From assembly GCA_016721565.1 (NCBI GenBank), contig JADKHW010000003.1, positions 62,001-126,000 on the forward strand: a stretch of DNA of 64,000 nucleotides, given 5' to 3'. The DNA is from a bacterium (GTDB lineage: Bacteria > Electryoneota > RPQS01). Of the stretch, positions 1 to 7,280 are shown piece after piece. Under the pieces are notes generated by a model. The model saw nothing but the letters and a program-made list of their open reading frames with translations, searched no databases and was not told the DNA's origin. The position numbers and the translations under genes were made by a program. Position 1 is the stretch's first letter. The number at the start of each line of letters is the position of its first letter.

Positions 1-129
1 AGTTGCTTTCCATGTTCGTAACGCCCCTTATGATCAAGCAGTTCCCCCCCACGCCTCCCCCAAACCCCTCTTTTACCTAATCTCATTTTGAACAAATGTT
101 TACTAAGTTAAATAAAATGAAAATAGCGC

Positions 130-158
130 TTGACCATCCGTTCAAATCATTGTATATT
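130..158 (+). promoter_or_regulatory. sigma70-type promoter of an orphan transcript
   Basis: TTGACC at 130-135 and TATATT at 153-158 are separated by exactly 17 nt, close to the sigma70 consensus. A start site near 163-166 is expected. No plus-strand reading frame of useful size follows before the antisense crcB gene, so the promoter would drive a non-coding or antisense RNA. The 129 bases before it are AT-rich apart from a C-rich run near 44-90 and hold no gene I can support. Confidence 0.5.
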
Positions 159-162
159 GTAA

Positions 163-395
163 CCAGCTAATCGACCAAAAGCTGGACGGGTCCTCTTTTA
201 CTAGTGAAGAGTATCAACAAAGCCAGAGGAGAATCAGCAACCAACTTGCCGTGCTGGCACATCAAAGTACCTCTCACAACGGGGGCGAACTGATTCGCTG
301 ATACAGGCGGCACCGTACCCACAAGATCATACTGACACCGATTTGTTATTCCCCCACGCTTTAGCGGGGGGCAAGGGAGGTGCTCTGCCCTCCAA
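163..395 (+). ncRNA. candidate structured small RNA, no known family
   Basis: The predicted transcript starts at or next to a hairpin (CCAGCT 163-168 with AGCTGG 180-185). It continues with a second stem (CTCTT 193-197 with AAGAG 207-211), an ATCAGC/GCTGAT pairing, and two GC-rich hairpins near 351-392. There is no open reading frame. I compared it by eye with the hallmarks of tmRNA, RNase P, SRP RNA, 6S RNA and the fluoride riboswitch and found none. There is no U-run after the last hairpin on this strand, so the 3' end is a guess. The evidence is a promoter plus secondary-structure potential only. Confidence 0.25.
348..393. repeat. G/C-tract palindromic repeat, copy 1
   Basis: A run of five C, a short loop and a GCGGGGGG arm form a hairpin, followed by CAAGGGAGGTG. 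The same arrangement occurs in opposite orientation at 9489-9524 inside a coding sequence. The two copies share the C-arm, the G-arm, the CAAGGG linker and the GGTG end. Confidence 0.5.
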
Positions 396-431
396 TCAAA
401 AAAAACGCGGCAACCGTATGGCCACCGCGTT
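396..431 (-). terminator. Rho-independent terminator of crcB
   Basis: On the minus strand a 12-bp stem with two or three G-T pairs and an ATAC loop (404-431) is followed by a run of at least seven T (complement of 397-403). It lies about 35 nt after the crcB stop codon and closes the minus-strand block. Confidence 0.8.
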
Positions 432-464
432 CCGAACTTTCTTAATTCAAATTTCCTATTTGAA

Positions 465-839
465 TTAGACCATCCGCCCTGCTCCCAGTCCTACCCACGT
501 TCCCACCAGACACCCGATGAGCGTAATGCCCACATTCGCCATCGCCGCACCCACCTTCGCGTCCTGCAGCAATGCAATCGTCTCGTAACTGAACGATGAA
601 TAGGTCGTGAAACCTCCCAACACTCCAATCGTCAGAAACACCTTCAGCGCAGGCGAGTCATCAAATCGCGCGGCCAGAGCGGACATCAAAAATCCGATCA
701 CAAAACAGCCCGTGATGTTGACCACCACCGTGCCGTAAGGAAATCCCAGTGCCGTCAAGCGGTACACCATCCCCGACATCAGATACCGCAGCGCCGACCC
801 AATCCCGCCGCCGACAAAAATGAGGAGCAAATTCTTCAT
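465..839 (-). CDS. crcB: fluoride channel CrcB/Fluc
   Basis: 124-residue hydrophobic protein of the usual Fluc length with four predicted membrane helices. Family features are visible: an N-terminal GGGIGSALRY segment, a conserved Asn in GTVVVNITG, and GGFTTYSSFSYE matching the GGxTTFSTF pore region. Family members form dual-topology dimers in the inner membrane that export fluoride passively. The ATG at 839 has no clear Shine-Dalgarno sequence and lies just past the terminator of the porin gene. No fluoride riboswitch is visible in the 68-nt gap, so expression may depend on read-through or an unrecognised promoter. A strong terminator follows. Confidence 0.93.
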   Translation of the reverse strand: MKNLLLIFVGGGIGSALRYLMSGMVYRLTALGFPYGTVVVNITGCFVIGFLMSALAARFDDSPALKVFLTIGVLGGFTTYSSFSYETIALLQDAKVGAAMANVGITLIGCLVGTWVGLGAGRMV

Positions 840-849
840 TGAGTCAAAC

Positions 850-884
850 TAACAAAACGCGGCGACTCTTTCAAGCCGCCGCGT
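850..884 (-). terminator. Rho-independent terminator after the porin gene
   Basis: The minus strand carries ACGCGGCG (877-884), a 12-nt loop and CGCCGCGT (857-864), then TTTGTT. It lies between the porin stop codon and crcB. Confidence 0.75.
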
Positions 885-907
885 CAACCAAGGAGAATTG
901 GTTAGTA

Positions 908-1945
908 CTAAAACGAATAGGTTACTTCAAACGCCGCCGTAGTGCGCGCATCCGTCGCCTTACCATCAGAATCCAGCCAAACTTCTTTGTTTGCCGAATC
1001 CATACGAATTTCGAGCAAGCAACCCATGTTCTTGCCGAGCTTTACCGTTGGAGCAATCGTGATGCTCGAGTAGATCATGTCCTTGCCCGATGGTACGCCT
1101 GTTCGAATCCCGAAATCATCAGTAAACGATCCATATCTTCCCGTCAAGCCAAACGTACCATTGAAATCGTAATGGCCCATGACGAGAAATCCTATCCAGC
1201 CGGCGTCTGCTGGAACTTCCCCATCCGTCCCGGCTTCGGATTCCGATCCGATATTCAGTTCCCCGCCGAGCAGAAGTTGTTCAGTCACATTCGCCGTAAC
1301 GTCCACATCAATCACAGTCCGATCCTTCGCATCTTTGCCGCCAGCTTCGGGACCCAAAATCGCGGAGAGTCCCAATCCGATCTTTTCGACGGGCTTAATT
1401 CCCAAGCGGCCACCGAACGTAATCGCATCGTTGTTTTCGGCGTTGTTATCCCAACCGTTCACGATGTAAGCATGCAAATCAACCTGATCAGAGAAGCTCA
1501 TGTAGCCCTTGATGCCGGTTAGATTCGTCGGCAACCCGTAAGTGAAAACTTCCGAATGCGAATATTGAAACATATCCACCGGATCAAGCAATTCATAGCC
1601 AATCGGAGCATTGAACTTACCGAACATGACTTCCAAACTCTTGTCATTAATCGGGAAGTTATACTGCATGTAGCCTTGCTCAAGATAGTCAATCGCGTTC
1701 ATCGGATCCGCGCCATTGACATACTCGATGTCCGCGCGGACAAAGCCTTTTTCGCCCAGCGATCTTTGCAAATCCACTTCGACTTGATCAAGACTGAAGC
1801 CGTTAAATTCTCCCGAATCGGGATTGGCATTCGCGTCATTGAAATAAGCCGCATCCACAAATCCTGATGCAGACACGCCAGGCAGTTCAAGCGCCCACGC
1901 GGACGCGGCGCAAAGGAAAGTCAAAGCGATGAGAATGTTTCTCAT
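908..1945 (-). CDS. outer-membrane beta-barrel porin, OmpL-like (bbp2 type)
   Basis: 345-residue protein with a clear signal peptide (cleavage expected after residue 18, ALA-type site AWA) and alternating beta-strand composition, ending in Phe (VTYSF), the usual signal of an outer-membrane barrel. The central FGKFNAPIGYE and DPVDMFQYSHS segments resemble the putative OmpL-like porin family found beside transporters in FCB bacteria. GAGGAA lies 5 nt before the ATG. It follows amtB by 21 nt, so the two are probably co-transcribed and the porin may admit ammonium or small nitrogenous solutes. The substrate is inference. An anion-selective porin is the alternative. Confidence 0.7.
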   Translation of the reverse strand: MRNILIALTFLCAASAWALELPGVSASGFVDAAYFNDANANPDSGEFNGFSLDQVEVDLQRSLGEKGFVRADIEYVNGADPMNAIDYLEQGYMQYNFPINDKSLEVMFGKFNAPIGYELLDPVDMFQYSHSEVFTYGLPTNLTGIKGYMSFSDQVDLHAYIVNGWDNNAENNDAITFGGRLGIKPVEKIGLGLSAILGPEAGGKDAKDRTVIDVDVTANVTEQLLLGGELNIGSESEAGTDGEVPADAGWIGFLVMGHYDFNGTFGLTGRYGSFTDDFGIRTGVPSGKDMIYSSITIAPTVKLGKNMGCLLEIRMDSANKEVWLDSDGKATDARTTAAFEVTYSF

Positions 1946-1966
1946 AAAGTTCCTCGAAAAATTTGA

Positions 1967-3175
1967 TTAATGTTCGTAAGCCTCTTCGCCGTGCAGTGTC
2001 AAGTCCAAACCTGCGACTTCTTCTTGTTCGGTAGTCTTGACCGCAGTGAACTTGTTGATGATCACGAGCATGGCATAGGTGAAACCGAAAGCGTAAATAG
2101 ACGATACAACGATTGTCACGAGCTGCTTAATAAAGAAATCTCCGCCGCCATAGAGCAATCCATTTGCTCCGGCAGGATTGACCAACTTACTGCCAAGTAT
2201 GCCCAACATCACAATACCCAACACCCCGCCGACGCCGTGGACTCCCCAAACATCAAGCGCGTCATCCCATTGCAGCTTATTCTTGAGTGACACCGCAAAG
2301 TAGCAAACGATACCGGCAATACAACCGATAATCACAGCGCTGGTCGTCGAGACATATCCCGCCGCCGGAGTGATGGTCGCAAGTCCTGCCACCGCGCCCG
2401 TGAGTAATCCGACAAATTTCGGTTTCTTCTCCAACATCCAAGCCAGCATCATCCACACAACACCGGCGAACGACGCGGCAATGTCTGTATTCAAGAAAGC
2501 AAGACCGGTTATCGAATCAACCTTCAATTCACTTCCCGCATTGAAGCCGTACCATCCAAACCAAAGCAAACCCGTTCCCAGAGCAACCAACGGGATGCTA
2601 TGAGGAATATTCTCAACAACTTTTCGCCTGCCAACATAAAGAATTGAAGCAAGCGCGGCCATACCAGCAATATTGTGAACGACAATACCGCCCGCGAAAT
2701 CCAACACTCCCCACTTCTGCAAAATGCCGCCGCCCCACACCATGTGGACGAACGGGCAATAGACAAACAAAAGCCACGCAACCAAGAAGATCAAATAAGC
2801 CGGAAACTTGATGCGGTTGGCGAATGCTCCCGTGATCAAAGCCGGAGTAATAATCGCGAACATCATCTGATAAGCAAAGAACACGAACAACGGAATGCTC
2901 GGATTCAGTGGACACGGAGTGTTTAGATCTACTCCGTTCAAGAACGCCTGATCAAGGTTTCCAACAATCGCGCCGTCACCCGAGAAACAAAGCGAATAAC
3001 CAACAGCCCACCAAACAATCGTGGTGACGCCCATCGAAACGAAACTCTGGATCATAATAGCCAGAGTGTTACGACGGCTCACCAGCCCGCCATAAAAAAA
3101 GGCCAACCCCGGCGTCATCAACATGACGAGGCTTGTGGCCACCAACATAAAACCTGTGTTACCTGTGTCAAACAT
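1967..3175 (-). CDS. amtB: ammonium transporter AmtB
   Basis: 402-residue polytopic membrane protein with the Amt/MEP/Rh signature TPGLAFFYGG at residues 21-30, the twin pore histidines at H167 (GGIVVHNIAG) and H313 (WGVHGVGG), and WFGWYGFNAGS near residue 205. It would conduct ammonium across the inner membrane. The usual partner, a GlnK/PII protein, is not adjacent. Instead a response regulator and sensor kinase lie upstream and a porin downstream, which suggests control by that two-component system. The ATG has GAGGAA 6 nt upstream. Confidence 0.95.
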   Translation of the reverse strand: MFDTGNTGFMLVATSLVMLMTPGLAFFYGGLVSRRNTLAIMIQSFVSMGVTTIVWWAVGYSLCFSGDGAIVGNLDQAFLNGVDLNTPCPLNPSIPLFVFFAYQMMFAIITPALITGAFANRIKFPAYLIFLVAWLLFVYCPFVHMVWGGGILQKWGVLDFAGGIVVHNIAGMAALASILYVGRRKVVENIPHSIPLVALGTGLLWFGWYGFNAGSELKVDSITGLAFLNTDIAASFAGVVWMMLAWMLEKKPKFVGLLTGAVAGLATITPAAGYVSTTSAVIIGCIAGIVCYFAVSLKNKLQWDDALDVWGVHGVGGVLGIVMLGILGSKLVNPAGANGLLYGGGDFFIKQLVTIVVSSIYAFGFTYAMLVIINKFTAVKTTEQEEVAGLDLTLHGEEAYEH

Positions 3176-3242
3176 GATAATTCCTCAAATAAGAGTGGAA
3201 TGATACCTGTTCAACAAGATAGGATAAAGAACGAGATGCGGT

Positions 3243-3259
3243 ATCAGGAAATTCCTGAT
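3243..3259. promoter_or_regulatory. 17-bp perfect palindrome upstream of amtB
   Basis: ATCAGGAA-A-TTCCTGAT is a perfect 8-1-8 inverted repeat in the 113-nt gap between the response-regulator stop codon and the amtB start. There is no T-run after it, so a terminator is unlikely. Its place about 70-85 nt upstream of amtB suits an activator site. That it binds the neighbouring LuxR-type regulator is inference. Confidence 0.4.
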
Positions 3260-3288
3260 TTTAAGGCAGGTCTTCCCTTAGTCAAATG

Positions 3289-3942
3289 CTATTCGAGCGA
3301 GGTCAAGCCTTCGCGGAGGGCATAACGAGTGAGTTCGGGGAGGGTGTGAATGTCGAGCTTGTTCATGATATGCATGCGATGGGTCTCGACGGTTTTCGCA
3401 CTCAGATTCAAGAGATCCGCAATCTGCTCGCTGTTTTTTCCCTCGGCCAAAAGCTGCAAGACTTCGCGCTCGCGGCCGCTGAGAATCTCGAATGCCGACT
3501 TTAGGGCTGCATTGCCTTGCTGAGCGAAACCGGCGATAACTTGTTCATTGATTTGTGGAGAAAGATAAAGTTGATTGCTCATCACTTTCTGAATCGCACG
3601 AAATATCTCTTCCGGTGACGAGTCTTTGAGCAAGTAGCCACGAACACCAGCACGCAAAGCTTCCAAAACATAACGGCGATCCGAGTGCATGGAGACAATA
3701 ACGACTCGCACTTCGGGCACCTCTTCGTGCAGTCGTCGTGCGGCTTCAATACCGTTTAGTTCGGGCATCGAAATGTCCATCAGAACAACATCCGGAATGT
3801 GCTCTTTAACGATTGAAACAGCTTCAAGCCCGGTTGCGGCTTCACCCACAATGGAAACATCAGGATGCCGCTCGATTAGCTGCCGCAAACCCATGCGGAA
3901 AAGTTTGTGATCATCGGCGAGAACGATTCGGACTTTGCTCAT
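3289..3942 (-). CDS. NarL/LuxR-family response regulator
   Basis: 217-residue two-domain regulator. The receiver domain (residues 1-120) has the acidic pair D10-D11, phosphoacceptor D56 (VLMDISMP), S84 and K106. The C-terminal LuxR-type helix-turn-helix (about 150-212) contains LSGREREVLQLLAEGK and SAKTVETHRMHI. It would bind DNA as a phosphorylated dimer. Its start overlaps the kinase stop by 4 nt (ATGA), as expected for a cognate pair. The next genes downstream are amtB and the porin, so nitrogen uptake is a plausible target. Confidence 0.92.
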   Translation of the reverse strand: MSKVRIVLADDHKLFRMGLRQLIERHPDVSIVGEAATGLEAVSIVKEHIPDVVLMDISMPELNGIEAARRLHEEVPEVRVVIVSMHSDRRYVLEALRAGVRGYLLKDSSPEEIFRAIQKVMSNQLYLSPQINEQVIAGFAQQGNAALKSAFEILSGREREVLQLLAEGKNSEQIADLLNLSAKTVETHRMHIMNKLDIHTLPELTRYALREGLTSLE

Positions 3943-5037
3943 TTTGCCTCCAGCGGCACGGACAACGTGACAATTGTTCCCTGCCCGATTTTAGAATCAA
4001 GGCTCATCGAGCCACCGAAGTAGCGCAGTCGCTCACGGATGCTGAAAAGACCAAAGCCTTCCCGCGCGGCAGGCTGATCAAGCTTTGCCGTGTCGAAACC
4101 AATGCCGTCATCTCTGACGGTAACGACGTACCAATGTCCTTCAACTTTGGTTGAAATGTTTACTGTTTTGGCTTGCGCATATTTGACACAATTCGTGAGC
4201 AGCTCTTGCACGCAGCGAAAAAGAGTGATGTTAACCGCTTCAGGAAGATTTGGCGAAACGGGACTGAGGTTTGACCTTCGTGCTCAGCTTGTGATGCTGT
4301 TCATAGTGCTCAGCAAGCCATTCGAGTGCCGCAGAGAGTCCGAGTTCGTAAAGAATCGGGGTACTGATTTCAAATGTCAATCGGCGCGTGAATTGAATGG
4401 CACGCTCGATTAAGGCAATGATCTCATCAAAGCGATTTTCAAATCCGCAAAAGACGGCGTCACCGCGAAATTGCTGTGCACGCAATTTGATGAAAGCAAA
4501 CTCTTGTATGACATGGTCGTGCAAATCAACGGCGATTTCGCGGTTCTTGCGCGCTTCGGCAAGCGAAAGTTCAGTGGCCAAGCGGCGCAGTTCCGAGGTT
4601 CTTTCTTGGACTTGTAATTCCAGATTCTCGTTGGCAAGCTTATGCTGTACATACGAGCGGAGCATTTCGGCCACGGAATCGACAAGCTCGCGCTCTTCAG
4701 CCAAGAATGGGCCTTCGTCTTCTGTAGGGCGCTCCTCAAGATAGACAATCTGCAGAATGCCGTCTTCGCCCAGGAGCGGAGTGAACTTAGCCGACTGTAT
4801 CCACGGTGTAGTTTGAAAGCCAGACGAGGATTCATCAACATTTCGAAAGCAGATACGAGCCGCTGCAATTTCGGGATACTGCCAAGCGGCAGGCAAAAGA
4901 GCCACAACATCGCGCAAAACGTCGCGCATCGAGCGGTCATCATCTTGAAGCAGACGCGCAGTTTTATGAAGGGCGGTAAGCTCTTTGACGCGCTCTTGCA
5001 GCTTGTGCAATGTGAGGTCAGATGGCGGAGTGGACAT
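3939..5037 (-). CDS. NarX/DegS-type sensor histidine kinase, frameshifted
   Basis: Two reading frames form one kinase. The 5' part (5037 down to 4240) has a GAF-like sensory region, a coiled coil and the HisKA_3 dimerisation helix with the phospho-accepting His in VDLHDHVIQEF (codon near 4519-4521). The 3' part (to 3939) supplies the ATPase domain with ELLTNCVKYA (N box), DDGIGF and GFGLFSIRER (G boxes). The frames join if the AAA run at 4270-4272 is read as AA, giving KVNLSPVSPNLPEAV. No membrane segment is visible, so the kinase is probably cytoplasmic. The start is taken at the ATG of MSTPPSDL. An in-frame ATG at 5079 is possible but less family-like. Confidence 0.8.
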
Positions 5038-5071
5038 ATTTGAATTTACGACAGAATAAGTGAATCCGCAA

Positions 5072-5106
5072 GTAAACAAAATGCCGCCCCAAAATGAGAC
5101 GGCATT
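5072..5106 (-). terminator. Rho-independent terminator
   Basis: Minus-strand AATGCCG (5100-5106), a 13-nt loop and CGGCATT (5080-5086), followed by TTGTTT. It follows the stop codon of the helical exported protein and separates it from the kinase. Confidence 0.7.
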
Positions 5107-5130
5107 GCTGAAATTTGCGCAGGCGACGGG

Positions 5131-7135
5131 CTATCTTCCGGCCTGCCAGATTCCGCCGCGCAAGGGATATTTTGTGGGGTCGCGCTCGGCTAAGCGTGCG
5201 TAAAGCTCTTTGCCGCCTGACGACGTGTAGCCGTTCGTTTCGGCCCATGCAAAGCCTGTTTCCAGCGACTCCATTTCGAGATCTGCCGCGCGCGAACTAA
5301 ACTTATAGAGCTTTCGAGCGCAAACTGGCGGCATCTGGATCACGGCGATCCAGCGAATGCGTGGCCAGATCAAGCGTCTCGTGAACGGTGCGATTCATCA
5401 AAGCATAGTCACGGTCGAGCGCGAGCTTGTGTTCTGCCAATATTGACAGCGAATCACGATCCGGCACGGCTGCGAAAAGCTGTGTGAACACCTCGGCAAG
5501 CGCTTCGGATGATTCGGACGCGAGCTTGTTGGCTTCCTTCAACTTGCGCACCAAGATTTTCGGTCATGGAGACAACGGCATCAGGATTCGACGTGGCATT
5601 CAGCGTGCGCGAAATCTGCGTCGCATTAGCCGATGTGGCTTGCCATTGACTACCGCAGAGCTTCCGCAATTCCATCACAGGCTTCAGCAAGTCCTGATAG
5701 AGTGAAGCGACAGAATAATCTGCTCCCTCTATACTCTGATTTTGCCGCGCATATCGCCACGCGAGCTTGCGATAGTCGGCGCATTTTTGCAGAACCGGAA
5801 ACGCTTCATGCACGATCGCATCAAAGCGCGGTGAATAGCCGTTTTGTCCGAAACTGCGCAACGGAGTCTGCTGCCACAACGACGCGGCCCAACCTTCTAA
5901 TTGATTGGCAACGTGAACGTAGAGGTCGTAGGTTTCTTGACGAGCTTCGGCCTGAAAGTCCCGCGTTTGCGTTGACCAATGATCAGGTGCCAATTCGGGT
6001 AGATTTTGATCGTCATGCTGTGCGGTAAAGACAAAGATGTCCGCCGCCTCTCCGAATGTGGCAAGTGCTTGGTCACGCAATTTGTCGCGCATGACCAAAT
6101 CTTCGGGGCGACTCGAATACATGCCCAATCGCAACAGCGCGTCGCCTTCCAAGCGATGAAGTTTCCCGGTTAACAAGGCAACCGCAGATTCGTATGACGG
6201 CGCGATGGTCAACAGTTCATTCGTGCTCTTTTCGAGGTCGTTGCACCAACGCGAGGCTTCTTTAGCATTCCATTCGAGTGAAACGTGCAAAGTTTTGTCA
6301 AGTGCGGCAAACTCAAATTGGAGCAACTCCCAGCGCGCGCGCGCGGCGGCGTTGGCTACAAGCGGATCGCTGAAACCGGGACGACGTTTGTGTTTTTGCC
6401 ACACGTTCCACGCCAGCTCAAATTCTTGTTTGGCCTGAATGTCACGACTTAAGACTTGCTCAATCAAACCCAATTCAACAGCGGCACGCAAGGCTTGTGG
6501 AGTATTCGGAGCGGTGTTGTTGCTCAACGTGAACAGAACTTCGCGCGCGGCCTCTTCCTGATCGGCACGCAACAGAACATTTGCCAGCGTCAGTTGATCT
6601 TGTGCGGGTAAAACATAGTTCGCGCGCTGGAGTCCGATGCCGATAAATGCGGCGGGCAGCCAGAGCTGCTCTTGCGAGTAGGCGCGAAATAGCGTGGCTT
6701 TGAAATCACCTGCCCATGAAGCAGTGGGATTGTTGCCAGACATATCGAGCAACATATCCGCGACGGCGAGTTGATCCTCGGGTTTCCGTTCAGTGGCCAG
6801 CAAAATGGCAGGACATATTTCGTCCACGGAGCTTCGGGGTCAGTTTTGCATAACTCAACCGCCCATTGGTGACCCGTTGGGTTATTTGAAGTGGCGCGCG
6901 CGATTAGAGCAATCGTGTGATAGGTGGAATCCCGCCACTTCTCGTCGCTGTCAGTCAACAGCGATGCTTTGAGTTCGTCACCCAAATTTTTCAATTGAGC
7001 GACATCCGGCGAGGGTTGATCGAGCAAGATTCTTGCAGTTTGCAATTGCTGCTGCAAATCGGTGACCGTTCCCGCAGCGGAAGCCGTGAAAATCATGCAA
7101 AGACTAGCGAAATACATCGTAATTCTGTAGCGCAC
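5131..7135 (-). CDS. large exported helical protein, TPR-like, frameshifted (unknown function)
   Basis: A coding stretch of about 668 residues spread over several frames: 7135 to about 6830, 6827 to about 5560, 5554 to about 5320, then to the TAG at 5131. The start is a GTG with AGGAG about 9 nt upstream, followed by a signal peptide (FASLCMIFTASAA). The body is almost entirely alpha-helical, with repeated Leu/Ala patterns such as DQLTLANVLLRADQEEAAREV that resemble tetratricopeptide-type solenoids. The mature protein probably sits in the periplasm or on the surface. I do not recognise a family. At least three indels break the frame, and whether these are errors or decay cannot be told here. 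Confidence 0.55.
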
Positions 7136-7242
7136 GGGAAAACACTCCTGAGTTAGCTACAATGTATTTGGCAATCCTTATGCCCGCTTGTTAAGCGGAT
7201 TTTGCGCTGGCGCATGCGCTTTGTGGGGGAGGGTAATGTTAC

Positions 7243-7273
7243 GAAACAGAACAGCCCCGTAAGCGGGGCCGTT
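7243..7273 (-). terminator. terminator after the SBBP gene
   Basis: Minus-strand GAATTC leads into AACGGCCCCG, a TTAC-type loop and CGGGGCTGTT, then TTCTGTTTC. It is nearly identical in design and flank to the terminator at 9606-9636. Confidence 0.6.
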
Positions 7274-7280
7274 GAATTCT

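Noticed and set aside
280..395. tmRNA or tRNA in the leading spacer
   Set aside because: No CCA end, acceptor stem, T-loop GGTTCGAATC or tag-peptide reading frame could be built.
840..907. Possible fluoride riboswitch upstream of crcB
   Set aside because: The gap holds only the porin terminator; no fluoride-riboswitch consensus is present.
839..1522. 227-codon plus-strand open frame
   Set aside because: It lies opposite the porin gene, has no ribosome-binding site and its product is Arg/Ile-rich without family features; it is a shadow of the real gene.
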